From positions 1-64,000 of the forward strand of contig NZ_MDER01000051.1 in assembly GCF_001721045.1 (NCBI RefSeq): a DNA stretch of 64,000 bases. Reading direction: 5' to 3'. A model generated the notes under the pieces. It was not told the DNA's origin. It saw only the letters and a list, made by a program, of their open reading frames with translations, and did no database searches. Each line of letters begins with the position of its first letter. Positions within the stretch are counted from its first letter, which is position 1. The translations under genes and the position numbers were made by a program. Source of the stretch: Paenibacillus nuruki. Lineage in GTDB: Bacteria > Bacillota > Bacilli > Paenibacillales > Paenibacillaceae. Below, one piece after another: positions 36,092-45,339 of the stretch.

Positions 36092-36139
36092 ATGGTAATC
36101 GCAACACAAGATCGTATCTCAGTAATCATGGAGGTCATT

Positions 36140-37864
36140 ATGGGAAAAGATAACGTGGAAACTATTGCTGTAGAAGCTACACAAGCCAATATGATGGATT
36201 ATGAAAAAGCCAGTCGTACATTTGACTGGGCTGATGTAGAAAAAAGGTTCTCGTGGCATGAATCGGGAAAAGTGAATTTGGCTTATGAAGCGATAGATCG
36301 TCATGCTACTTCTGGACGTGGTGATCATATCGCTCTTCATTACAGTGATGCAGTACGTAGTGAATCGTATACCTTTGAACAATTACGTCAAGAATCGAAT
36401 CGTGCTGCTAATATGCTTCGCCAACTAGGAATCGGTAAAGACGATCGGGTCTTTATTTTTATGCCGAGAACACCTGAACTGTACTTTACACTACTCGGTA
36501 TTATCAAAATCGGTGCAGTTGCAGGGCCTTTATTTGAAGCTTTTATGGAAACGGCAGTTAGAGATCGCTTGGCAGATAGTGGTGCTATCGCTATTATTAC
36601 AACCCCCAAATTGGTTGAACGGGTTCCAAGTGCTGATTTGCCAGAACTTCAACATGTGATTCTTGTAGGGGAAGCAGCAGAAATTACTGCTCCTTATATT
36701 GATTTTGCCCAAGAAATGAGCAAAGCTTCTACTGAAGCAGAGGTCGAATGGGTAGATCTTGATGATGGTCTAATCCTTCATTATACTTCAGGCTCTACAG
36801 GCAAGCCTAAAGGCGTGTATCATGTCCATCGTGCAATGATTCAACAAGAATACACTGGACGGATTGTACTCGATCTTCAAGCGGATGATGTGTATTGGTG
36901 TACTGCTGACCCGGGTTGGGTCACAGGAACGTCTTACGGTATTTTTGCACCATGGTTAAATGGAGTGACTAACATCGTGCGCGGAGGACGATTCAGCCCA
37001 CAAGATTGGTATGAGACGATTGGACGCTATCAAGTGACCGTCTGGTATAGTGCGCCTACTGCTTTCCGGATGTTAATGGGAGCTGGAGATGAAGTTGTTC
37101 AGCAGTATGATCTCTCTTCACTTCGTCATGTATTAAGCGTAGGTGAACCGCTGAACCCTGAAGTTATTCGCTGGGGTTATCGTGTCTATGGACAACGGAT
37201 TCATGATACATGGTGGATGACAGAGACAGGTGCACAGCTTATCTGTAACTACCCACGTATGGATATCCGCCCTGGTTCGATGGGTCGTCCGATTCCGGGT
37301 GTAGAAGCGGCTATTATTGATGATGCTGGCAATATTCTTCCTCCTCTACGAATGGGGAACTTGGCGATTAAGACACCATGGCCTTCGATGATGTACAAAA
37401 TCTGGAATAATCCTGCCAAATTTGAAGAATATACACGTATTCCGGGATGGTATATCTCAGGGGATTCTGCTTATATGGATGAAGACGGATACTTCTGGTT
37501 TCAAGGACGGATCGATGATGTCATCAATACCTCTGGTGAGCGTGTAGGTCCATTTGAAGTCGAAAGTAAACTGGTAGAACATCCGGCAGTCGCTGAAGCA
37601 GGAGTTATCGGTAAGCCTGATCCTGTGCGTGGTGAGGTTATCAAAGCCTTTATTTCGCTTCGAGAAGGTTATACAGCTACCGAAGAACTGAAGCAAGAGA
37701 TCACTCGTTTTGTCAAAGAAGGATTATCTGCTCATGCGGCTCCACGTGAGATTGAATTTAAAGACAAACTTCCCAAAACACGCAGTGGTAAAATTATGCG
37801 TCGTGTCTTGAAAGCTTGGGAGTTAGAATTACCTACGGGTGATTTGTCGACTATTGAAGATTAA
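36140..37864 (+). CDS. acsA: Acetyl-CoA synthetase
   Basis: A 574-residue AMP-forming synthetase, the length of Bacillus AcsA. Motifs: the P-loop-like 'YTSGSTGKPKGV' (about 232-243), 'WWMTETG' (about 365), and the C-terminal 'PKTRSGKIMRR' with the catalytic Lys that AcuA acetylates and AcuC deacetylates. It activates acetate with ATP and CoA. I use the ATG at 36140 (GGAGG 5 bp upstream), 16 codons inside the longest frame. It is divergent from acuA-acuC. Confidence 0.95.
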   Translation: MGKDNVETIAVEATQANMMDYEKASRTFDWADVEKRFSWHESGKVNLAYEAIDRHATSGRGDHIALHYSDAVRSESYTFEQLRQESNRAANMLRQLGIGKDDRVFIFMPRTPELYFTLLGIIKIGAVAGPLFEAFMETAVRDRLADSGAIAIITTPKLVERVPSADLPELQHVILVGEAAEITAPYIDFAQEMSKASTEAEVEWVDLDDGLILHYTSGSTGKPKGVYHVHRAMIQQEYTGRIVLDLQADDVYWCTADPGWVTGTSYGIFAPWLNGVTNIVRGGRFSPQDWYETIGRYQVTVWYSAPTAFRMLMGAGDEVVQQYDLSSLRHVLSVGEPLNPEVIRWGYRVYGQRIHDTWWMTETGAQLICNYPRMDIRPGSMGRPIPGVEAAIIDDAGNILPPLRMGNLAIKTPWPSMMYKIWNNPAKFEEYTRIPGWYISGDSAYMDEDGYFWFQGRIDDVINTSGERVGPFEVESKLVEHPAVAEAGVIGKPDPVRGEVIKAFISLREGYTATEELKQEITRFVKEGLSAHAAPREIEFKDKLPKTRSGKIMRRVLKAWELELPTGDLSTIED

Positions 37865-37928
37865 TAGAAATGCTTAATAGCTGAAGTACAGCATCTGAAG
37901 TAGACTCAATTCGTAATATCCAAATAGA

Positions 37929-37980
37929 TAAGATCAAAAAAAACCGCCCCTTTTAATCAAAAGGCGGTTTTTTTGATCTT
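37929..37980. terminator. Convergent terminator between acsA and the LOV kinase gene
   Basis: AAGATCAAAAAAACCGCC pairs with GGCGGTTTTTTTGATCTT around a short loop. The symmetric hairpin works for both converging genes and reaches the stop codon of the kinase gene. Confidence 0.9.
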
Positions 37981-39586
37981 ATTTTTGTAGTTCTTGTTTT
38001 ACCGAGTCAATCATTTCAGCTAGCTTTTGAATAGGTAACGGCTTAGATAGAGCACCGTTCATGCCTGAAGCTGAGATTTGTTCCTGATCGTCTTTGAATA
38101 CATGAGCTGTTAAGGCAACGATAGGAATCATTCGATTCTGAATCGTACTGGAATGGCGAATCTCATCTGTAGCTTGAAGTCCATCCATTACAGGCATTTG
38201 AATATCCATCAGTACCAGATCATAAGTCGAATCTTTTTCTAATGCACGAACAGCTTCTAGACCATTTTCTGCAAATTCTGCACGATGCCCCAGCTTTTCT
38301 AACATACGCATCGTAATAAGACGGCTAATCCGGTCATCATCAGCTAATAGTATTTTTAAGCTATTAGGATTGGATTCAGTAACCATATCTTCTGGTGGTT
38401 CGATATCTTGTACTAAAGGCGTGTATTCTTTGTTCATCCCTTCACTCGTAGATGTATGAGCATAACCTATTGGAATCGTAAATTGGAAAATTGTGCCGAT
38501 TCCCGGATCGCTATCCACCGTGATCTGTCCACCCATTAACTCAACAATTTGCTGACTAATAACAAGTCCTAGACCTGTCCCACCAAATTTGCGAGTCTGT
38601 GAATCATCTACTTGACTGAAACTTTTAAATAATTTAGGCATGTCTTTTTCTGCAATGCCGATACCTGTATCTTTAACTTTAAAATGAAGCATCAACTTAT
38701 CTTCAGATAATTCTTGTCCTTCAAGTGAAATCTTTACCGAACCTTCTGCTGTAAATTTGATAGCGTTACCAATCAAGTTATTCAGCACTTGCTTCAGTCG
38801 GTGCGGATCTCCTAACACGATTTGAGGTACACGTTTTCCGATATGAAGAAGCAAATCGATCTTTTTCTCTAACGCTAATGGACGATGCGCTTTGATCGTA
38901 ATATCCATCAACTCATGAATATTATATTCGATATTTTCTAGATTCATTTTTTCTGCTTCGATCTTAGAGAAATCCAGTACATCATTAATTAATGTTAATA
39001 ATGTCTCTGCACTATTTTGAACAATTTTCATATTATCGCGTTGTTCTTGATCGATCTCACTTAATAAGATCAATTCAGTCATCCCGATAATACCGTTCAA
39101 TGGTGTACGGAACTCATGACTCATATTAGCGATAAAACGGCTTTTCGCACGATTAGCAGCTTCTGCTAATTCGGCTGCACGTTTGGCTTGTTGCTCCGCT
39201 GTTTTGCGATCTGTAATATCAAATTGAATTCCTACAAAATAATGGCATTCACCATTTCGATCAAAAATAGGATCTAAATTAATTTCATTCCAAAAAGGAG
39301 TTCCATTCTTTGTATAATTCAAAATCTCAATGACAGCAGATTCTTTTTTATTCAATGCTTCACGAATCTTTTTAACCGCTGCTGGATCGGTATCTACCCC
39401 TTGTAGAAAACGACAGTTATATCCGATCGCTTCGTTTTTAGTATAACCTGTCAATTCTGTGAAATGACTATTTACAAAAACAAGCGGAAAGTCTCTTCTT
39501 CGTGCATCTGCAATCGTTACAGAAGATTTTAAATTCTGTACTACATATTCCCAGTCGACTGCTGCTGTTTTAGGATTTATATTCAT
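37979..39586 (-). CDS. LOV-domain hybrid histidine kinase (blue-light receptor)
   Basis: A 535-residue soluble protein. The LOV/PAS domain (about 15-125) has the photoactive motif 'GYNCRFLQG' with Cys58 and the flavin-contact residues Asn90, Asn100 and Gln121, all intact. HisKA follows with 'NMSHEFRTPLNG' (His157). The HATPase has 'NLIGNAIKFT', 'DTGIGI' and 'GTGLGL'. A receiver domain (about 408-535) has phospho-acceptor Asp461. Blue light should form a Cys-FMN adduct and change kinase activity. No output domain or partner regulator is nearby, so phosphotransfer must go to a protein encoded elsewhere. The start at 39586 has GGGAGG upstream. Confidence 0.92.
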   Translation of the reverse strand: MNINPKTAAVDWEYVVQNLKSSVTIADARRRDFPLVFVNSHFTELTGYTKNEAIGYNCRFLQGVDTDPAAVKKIREALNKKESAVIEILNYTKNGTPFWNEINLDPIFDRNGECHYFVGIQFDITDRKTAEQQAKRAAELAEAANRAKSRFIANMSHEFRTPLNGIIGMTELILLSEIDQEQRDNMKIVQNSAETLLTLINDVLDFSKIEAEKMNLENIEYNIHELMDITIKAHRPLALEKKIDLLLHIGKRVPQIVLGDPHRLKQVLNNLIGNAIKFTAEGSVKISLEGQELSEDKLMLHFKVKDTGIGIAEKDMPKLFKSFSQVDDSQTRKFGGTGLGLVISQQIVELMGGQITVDSDPGIGTIFQFTIPIGYAHTSTSEGMNKEYTPLVQDIEPPEDMVTESNPNSLKILLADDDRISRLITMRMLEKLGHRAEFAENGLEAVRALEKDSTYDLVLMDIQMPVMDGLQATDEIRHSSTIQNRMIPIVALTAHVFKDDQEQISASGMNGALSKPLPIQKLAEMIDSVKQELQK

Positions 39587-39691
39587 GGTGCCTCCCAAAG
39601 ATTTATGTCAAGTTCATCCATTAGTTATATCTATCATATAATTATAGCTAAATTTAAACAAGTAGAAGGATATTCAAACTTTTTATTATAA

Positions 39692-39740
39692 TAAAAAAAG
39701 TACTGATTAGCGAGTAACCTCTGCTGATTCAGTACTTTTC
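39692..39740 (-). terminator. Terminator after the carboxylesterase gene
   Basis: AAAAGTACTGA pairs with TCAGTACTTTT (39699-39708 region with 39729-39739), followed by TTTTTATT on the minus strand. Confidence 0.75.
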
Positions 39741-39762
39741 ATTCTAGTTTATCTCATTTGTT

Positions 39763-41487
39763 CTAATATTGTGACTCCATAAAAAATCTACCTTTTAATA
39801 CGTTGTCCCATACTACAGACTGAGAAGCTTCTGATAAGGAAGATTGAATCGACTTTTTCATTGTAGCTGATGTTGGCGCTGGCTCAATCATTTTGATATT
39901 GGCTTGCTTATTATTCGCATCAAATTGCAATAGTTGTCCTGATTGTTGCCATGATTGCCACACAGGTAATGCCCCGCTATGAATAGGTTGATCATGCAAG
40001 AAATGGCGAATGTATTGACGGTAACGATGCATCAATTGTACTCTTCCTGCTTGATTATCTTCTTTGTAAAATTGATCTTTAAATAATAATCCATAATTAC
40101 TTTGCGCAAAGTTACCACTCAAGAAGTCCATATCTACACCATGAGTAGCTGCTAGGTATTTGGCAGGTGCTTGTAATCCATCTACATCGGTTCCCCATGC
40201 AAAACGATACACATAGATCGGTAATGCTTTACTATCTTTGGTAAATGTATTCGCTACTTGATCGGCATTAAACGCGGAATATAATTGACTTCCATATTCG
40301 GTCGCTTGCCAGAACTGCTTCTGCTCTGCTTTGTCCCATGTATTGTTGGTAAAATGGTCGCTAAACTGTGGATCATAAGCAGCAAACACATTAAACTCAT
40401 TTTTCATACTACCAATTAACATCGGTACACGATTGTATTTGCCACTTTGTACAACATCGAATCCATTTTTCGGTAGAACATATCCATCTGCAAATAAATG
40501 CGGAAATTCAGACATTCGAATCATAACGCTACCTACAGCTTGAACCAGTTGCTTACTATCCAGTGAACGTAGCGTTTGTTGTAATGTAGTAGCATCTGTT
40601 TTTTTAAGATACGTGAGTGCTTCACTTTCAGTAGCAGCTTTACCTGCTTGAACTAATACTTTGGCTAATTGAGTATTGGAATAAGCTTGCCCTTCCGCTG
40701 GTGTAGCTGTGGTCATTCCTCCGCTTAAAGGCATCGCTTTGGTGAATAATCCTTTGGCTAGTGGTGAAATGACTAAGGCTAATACATCGCGCGCTCCGGC
40801 AGACTGACCGCCTAATGTTACATTATTGGCATCACCACCAAAGCTACCAATCTGCTGTTGTACCCATTTCAAGGCTGCAATCTGGTCTAATAGCGCAAAA
40901 TTGCCTGAATCTTCTGCTGGATCGCCACTTTGTATTGCTTTGTTATGAATCCATCCTAATAAGCCTAAGCGATAATTCACAGTCACAACAACCGAGTCCG
41001 TGCTAGTAGCTAAAGACTGCGCTTCCAGAGCAGCCGAACTTCCTGTTACATTTCCCCCGCCATGCAAAAAGACAAGCACAGGCAGGTCGGTTGCAGACGT
41101 ATGTGGTCGATAAATATTAAGATATAGACAATCTTCATCACCAACCACTTTACCCTCTGCTAATTGAGTACAGATATTGCCTGCTTGGAGAGCATTATAA
41201 TGCTGTGTTGGAGATGATGAGATCGGTTGAGGTGCTTTCCAGCGTAAGTCTCCTACAGGAGCTTGAGCATAGGGAATACCTGACCATACTAATGTATTAT
41301 TGTTACCTGCTTGTAACCCTTTAAATATACCTACACTTGTAGGTTGCTTTACATTTTCTTCATATTTGTAGTTCATCGTATCACTCTTTGTTTGGTTAGA
41401 TTGAACGGCTCCTTCTGCGATACCGTTGTTAGATAATATACACATGAATACAAGCAACCACAACCATTGAACTTTTTTCTTCATCAT
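39763..41487 (-). CDS. Secreted type-B carboxylesterase
   Basis: A 574-residue alpha/beta hydrolase of the pnb-esterase/cholinesterase family. A signal peptide covers about 1-27. The oxyanion 'LHGGGNVTGSS' (about 141-151) and the nucleophile elbow 'GGQSAGA' with Ser229 are clear; the residue before Ser is Gln, where most relatives have Glu. The Glu and His of the triad probably lie in 'SMKNEFN' and 'THGVDMDF'. It should hydrolyse esters outside the cell, perhaps acyl or aryl groups on plant glycosides. AAGGAGG lies 8 bp upstream. The leader has a LicT-type RAT/terminator and a perfect cre site, linking it to beta-glucoside use. Confidence 0.9.
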   Translation of the reverse strand: MMKKKVQWLWLLVFMCILSNNGIAEGAVQSNQTKSDTMNYKYEENVKQPTSVGIFKGLQAGNNNTLVWSGIPYAQAPVGDLRWKAPQPISSSPTQHYNALQAGNICTQLAEGKVVGDEDCLYLNIYRPHTSATDLPVLVFLHGGGNVTGSSAALEAQSLATSTDSVVVTVNYRLGLLGWIHNKAIQSGDPAEDSGNFALLDQIAALKWVQQQIGSFGGDANNVTLGGQSAGARDVLALVISPLAKGLFTKAMPLSGGMTTATPAEGQAYSNTQLAKVLVQAGKAATESEALTYLKKTDATTLQQTLRSLDSKQLVQAVGSVMIRMSEFPHLFADGYVLPKNGFDVVQSGKYNRVPMLIGSMKNEFNVFAAYDPQFSDHFTNNTWDKAEQKQFWQATEYGSQLYSAFNADQVANTFTKDSKALPIYVYRFAWGTDVDGLQAPAKYLAATHGVDMDFLSGNFAQSNYGLLFKDQFYKEDNQAGRVQLMHRYRQYIRHFLHDQPIHSGALPVWQSWQQSGQLLQFDANNKQANIKMIEPAPTSATMKKSIQSSLSEASQSVVWDNVLKGRFFMESQY

Positions 41488-41577
41488 TTGAATACCTCCT
41501 TGATTGGCAAATCGTTTGATTTATAGATGTATACAAAAAAAAGCACTAGCTCTATAGCTATGTAGATCAAGATGAAC

Positions 41578-41648
41578 GTAAAAAAACCTAATCCAACCAC
41601 AGAGGATACACAGTAATGTGTTCTTCTATCGTCAAATTAGGTTTTGCC
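41578..41648 (-). terminator. LicT-controlled terminator in the esterase leader
   Basis: On the minus strand AAAACCTAAT (from about 41644) pairs with ATTAGGTTTT (about 41592-41583), ending in TTTTTTT. Its 5' arm shares CAAAACC with the RAT, so the two structures are alternatives. Confidence 0.85.
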
Positions 41649-41668
41649 TGCTAGAGCAGTAACAATCC
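41640..41668 (-). promoter_or_regulatory. RAT antiterminator upstream of the carboxylesterase gene
   Basis: A 29-nt minus-strand motif, GGATTGTTACTGCTC followed by TAGCAGGCAAAACC. It is nearly identical to the licT RAT at 21954-21982, with the CTGC/GCAG stem intact. Confidence 0.88.
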
Positions 41669-41696
41669 TTTATATTACAGGTAGTATACACTCTTT

Positions 41697-41710
41697 TGGT
41701 AACGCTTACA
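41697..41710 (-). promoter_or_regulatory. cre site upstream of the carboxylesterase gene
   Basis: The minus-strand sequence TGTAAGCGTTACCA is a full match to the CcpA consensus. It lies 29 bp upstream of the RAT, where a promoter is expected. Confidence 0.75.
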
Positions 41711-41723
41711 ATATATTTTGTCG

Positions 41724-41785
41724 AAAATAGTAAAAACTTGTTCTCTCTGCCTTAAGTAAGGTAAAGAAAACAAGTTTTTACTATC
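41724..41785 (-). terminator. Terminator after the NlpC/P60 gene
   Basis: AATAGTAAAAACTTGTT pairs with AACAAGTTTTTACTAT across a loop of about 27 bases. The stem itself carries the T run, just past the stop at 41818. Confidence 0.7.
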
Positions 41786-41817
41786 TTGATCTATGAACTA
41801 ATCTACATTCTTTTGAA

Positions 41818-42978
41818 CTATTGCAAAACACGGCGAGCCGTTACATAGTGCTTCACCCAATAATCAAGATCTAGATTAGAAATAGCGATACCGTCCAAAC
41901 TCACACTATTATGAACTAGCTTGTTATCGCCAGCGTATATGCCTACATGAGAAATCACATTTGGATCTCCACCTGAGAAGAAAAGTAAATCTCCTTTTTG
42001 CCATTGTCCACGTTCAACTTCGATGCCTACATTTTTCTGATATTGTGTTCCCCAAGCCAGATCAATACCTGCTTGTGCGAATACATACCGTGTAAATGAA
42101 GAGCAATCAAACAATGTAGGTGCTTCATTTTTGCCATAACCATAATGCGTAATTCCTTGTAAAGCTAATGCACTACCCAAAATAAGATCAGCAGTCGCTT
42201 CATCCAAAGGTGACCCTGTTGCTAGTGTAGGTGGTGGTGTAACCGTTACAGGTGGCTGGAATGGAACATCATCCACTTCTGGAATTGCATCTACAGGTAA
42301 GCTTGTAAGCACAGGTGTAGCTGAAGCTGGTAATGTATACGATACGTAATCTGTCGATACATAACCGATGGTGCCTGTATTATCTTTGATTTTGATCCAA
42401 GAAGCACTGGGTTGTTCCAAAGCTTTGAACGTTTCACCGACAGGCATCACTCGTAATACAGCACTACCTGTTTTGGGCTCTGCTCTAAAATTAACACCGC
42501 GTTCGATAATGCCTGTACCTGGATCATTGGTACGAGGTACTGTTGTCACGGGTGGTGTACTTGGCGATACGGGCGCAGGCGCACTGGCTTGCGTGATCGT
42601 TGGTGTATCTTTTGGTGTCTGAAGCTTAGAAGACGATTGTTCTTGACTGGATACTGTATTGGTAGACGTTGTTGGTGTACTTATCGTCTCAGCGTCTGCT
42701 GGCTTAGGTGTATAGTTGATATAACTTGCCGATACATAGCCTGTTTTTACGCCTACTTTGACTCGTAACCAATAACTATTTACTTCTCGAAGTATTTTAA
42801 TATTCGTTCCAGGTTGGAGTGTACCATACACTGTACTATCTGCTGACGGACCTGAACGGAAGTTAACTGGCAGATTCACTTTGCCTACCGGTACAGGCGT
42901 TGCTGCTGCTTCCATCATTTGAGGCGTAGAAGTGAGCAACACAGCCGCTGTCACCAGAGTAATAAGATTTCGTTTCAT
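41818..42978 (-). CDS. Secreted NlpC/P60 endopeptidase with two SH3 domains
   Basis: About 386 residues. A signal peptide (1-about 25), then SH3b repeat 1 (about 30-90, 'VNFRSGPSADSTVYG'), a Pro/Thr-rich linker, SH3b repeat 2 (about 155-215, 'VNFRAEPKTGSAVLR'), a second Pro-rich linker, and the NlpC/P60 domain (about 260-386). The catalytic Cys is in 'DCSSFTRYVF' and the His in 'SHVGIYAGD'. It cuts peptide bridges in peptidoglycan; the SH3 repeats bind the wall. The start at 42978 is set by AAGGAGGG 5 bp upstream. Confidence 0.93.
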   Translation of the reverse strand: MKRNLITLVTAAVLLTSTPQMMEAAATPVPVGKVNLPVNFRSGPSADSTVYGTLQPGTNIKILREVNSYWLRVKVGVKTGYVSASYINYTPKPADAETISTPTTSTNTVSSQEQSSSKLQTPKDTPTITQASAPAPVSPSTPPVTTVPRTNDPGTGIIERGVNFRAEPKTGSAVLRVMPVGETFKALEQPSASWIKIKDNTGTIGYVSTDYVSYTLPASATPVLTSLPVDAIPEVDDVPFQPPVTVTPPPTLATGSPLDEATADLILGSALALQGITHYGYGKNEAPTLFDCSSFTRYVFAQAGIDLAWGTQYQKNVGIEVERGQWQKGDLLFFSGGDPNVISHVGIYAGDNKLVHNSVSLDGIAISNLDLDYWVKHYVTARRVLQ

Positions 42979-43145
42979 AGATGCCCTCCTTGAAAATTCT
43001 GTTGCGATTGGTCTGATGTCTCCTGATGTGTAGAGTCTATGTATTAACCACAAAAATGACAAGTTCGTCATTAGTTTACCGTGGTTAATTACCACTCCAT
43101 CTTAATAATGAAACAGTAGTGGTCGAATACATTTCCAAAATAACG

Positions 43146-44756
43146 TTATTCTACCCCTAAATATTCTTTAATACCTGCTACAACAGCTTCTGCTAATTGT
43201 TCTTGAAAGGCATCGGTATACATTAAAGCTTCATCTTTCGGACTACTTAAATATCCAGCTTCGATCAATATAGCAGGCATTTTCGTCTCGCGTGTCACAT
43301 GAAGACTCTTCTGATGAATACCACGATCCGATAATCCTAGAGCTGCTACCACATGTTTATGCACGATTTGTGCAAGACTCAAGCTACTTGTACGGCTGTA
43401 ATACATTTCTGTACCACTTGGAGAAACAGCAGAATCTGTACTATTTCCATGAATCGATACAAATACATCGGCATTCAGATCATTGGCAATCTTCACACGA
43501 TCTGGCAAAGTAGGATAACTATCATCGCTACGTGTTAACACAAAATCGATATTCGGCTCTTGTTCTAATAAAGCTTGAATTTTGAGTACGACTGGCAATG
43601 TAAAGTTTTTCTCATATCGTCCTGTCAGACTGATTGCACCTGAATCTTTACCACCATGACCTGCATCAATAACGACTAATTTCTTGCCATCTTTCCCTGG
43701 TCCAGAACCCGGTGTGACAGGGACAGCCGTTGAAGGTGTATCGGTTGGAGTCGTATTCGGATCGTTATTAGGATCAGAAGCAGGAGATGTTGAACCGTCT
43801 GGATTAGTGATTACAGGATCGGTAGACGTATTCGGATTACCTGATACCTGTGTGTTTCCATTATTGGTGGTCGTTCCTGTTCCATTGTTGATTGTAGATG
43901 CTGGTTTAATTGCACCATCTAATTCGACAATGACTACACCTTTATTGTTATTGATCACTTTGTATTTCTGTGCGTTATTCAGATCCATCACGACACGCAC
44001 TGTAGATGGTGCATTACTAAATAATGAATAACGGATACCTGCTACATCTGGATCACCTGCTACATCGACTTTTCCTACATTACCTAGATTCATTACTTTT
44101 CCATTTAAAAATGAATCTGAAAAAGCGGTTTTCGGTAAATCAAGCACGATACGATTCGGATTCGTCAGTGCGCTGTATTTAGGTGATGCTGTTCCATTTA
44201 ACGTCACTGTTAAGCGACTATCACTAAAGCTAATCGCTTGCAAAGCAGAAGCATTGGTTGTATCTGCTGGTGTTGTCGTATCTGGAGTCTTATCAGGTAC
44301 AGAAGGTTCTATTTTTTTAGGTGTAGTTAGAAAAACCGTTTTGACTGTATTGTCCCATTTGACTGTTGTTCCTGTATTTTCACTGATAAACCGAAGCGGA
44401 ACAAGCGTTGTTCCATTTTGCAATAAAGGCGCTTCAGGTAGATCAATCAATTTATTGTCGACCGTAGCCACATGACTACCTGCTACAAGTTGTAATGTTG
44501 TTTTATCTTTTTTAATCGTTGCTGTCTGTGCCTTATTCGACCAGCTCACTTTGTAACCTAATTGTTCTACGATAACACGTAGCGGTACCATCACTGTTCC
44601 ATCTACTGTCTCTACTTGTCCGCTTGCAGGTAGAGCTAACTCTTGCCCATCCAAATTAATATGAGTGCTCGCTGTAATGGCAGCATGTCCTGTCGAAGGC
44701 AAGACTACCATCAAAATCATGATCAGAGTTAGCATCCATAAACTTATTCTTTTCAT
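43146..44756 (-). CDS. N-acetylmuramoyl-L-alanine amidase with stalk and AMIN domains
   Basis: A 536-residue secreted enzyme. Signal peptide (1-25); copper-amine-oxidase-N-like stalk domain (about 30-145, with repeated 'VPLR.I.E..G' motifs); AMIN domain (about 170-275); low-complexity Asn/Thr/Pro linker (about 285-345); Amidase_3 domain (about 355-535). Zinc ligands lie in 'DAGHGGKDSG', 'YEKN' and 'SIHGNS', and the catalytic Glu in 'LIEAGYLSS'. It cleaves the MurNAc-L-Ala bond in peptidoglycan. The stalk-AMIN-amidase layout is common in Paenibacillus. It lies upstream of the NlpC/P60 gene, with separate transcription possible (167-bp gap). Confidence 0.95.
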   Translation of the reverse strand: MKRISLWMLTLIMILMVVLPSTGHAAITASTHINLDGQELALPASGQVETVDGTVMVPLRVIVEQLGYKVSWSNKAQTATIKKDKTTLQLVAGSHVATVDNKLIDLPEAPLLQNGTTLVPLRFISENTGTTVKWDNTVKTVFLTTPKKIEPSVPDKTPDTTTPADTTNASALQAISFSDSRLTVTLNGTASPKYSALTNPNRIVLDLPKTAFSDSFLNGKVMNLGNVGKVDVAGDPDVAGIRYSLFSNAPSTVRVVMDLNNAQKYKVINNNKGVVIVELDGAIKPASTINNGTGTTTNNGNTQVSGNPNTSTDPVITNPDGSTSPASDPNNDPNTTPTDTPSTAVPVTPGSGPGKDGKKLVVIDAGHGGKDSGAISLTGRYEKNFTLPVVLKIQALLEQEPNIDFVLTRSDDSYPTLPDRVKIANDLNADVFVSIHGNSTDSAVSPSGTEMYYSRTSSLSLAQIVHKHVVAALGLSDRGIHQKSLHVTRETKMPAILIEAGYLSSPKDEALMYTDAFQEQLAEAVVAGIKEYLGVE

Positions 44757-45299
44757 ATCATCCCTACCATTCCCTGGTTCACATTATGTATGATGCGATA
44801 TCCCAGTCATTATTGTGATACAAGTGCCTATCCGATGAGTTCTATTGTGTGGGTAAAGGAAATACTGAATACATTATTTATCGGTAAGTTCAGACATAAC
44901 CTTTAAACGATCGACACATTTTTATAACATTCTTGTTATTTATTTCGCCAATTGGGTATACAACTCCTTTTAAAAAGAAAAATCGTTTATAAAAAGAACA
45001 ACTTTGTTAGCAAATAAAGGCATTTTATACGTAATGTTTACTATGTAGTAACAGTACTATCATAAAGTGTATGTCTACCGTTTGTAAATAATCAATATAT
45101 ATTTTTTAACATATTGTGTAAAAGCTATCTTTATATAGATATGATGTTTGATGTTCACCTAACTATAGAAATATTCATTTAACGAATCTTTATTGTCAAA
45201 AGTGCTAAAATATTGAGTTTTTATAGGTACCTTTCCTTTGACCTGCAAGCTACAATAAATCTTGTTCCTTCGCAAAAGGAATCTTTTTAAAACGTTTAA
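44757..45299. other. Divergent promoter region between the amidase gene and the galactanase gene
   Basis: About 540 bp, strongly AT-rich, no supported open frame. An AAACGTTT palindrome at 45290-45297 could be a LacI-family operator for the galactanase gene. Confidence 0.4.
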
Positions 45300-45313
45300 T
45301 GTAAACGCATACA
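45300..45313 (+). promoter_or_regulatory. cre-like site upstream of the galactanase gene
   Basis: TGTAAACGCATACA fits the CcpA consensus with one mismatch. It lies 26 bp before the start codon and directly after an AAACGTTT palindrome. Confidence 0.6.
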
Positions 45314-45339
45314 ATCAAAAAGAACTGAGGAGGTTATTT

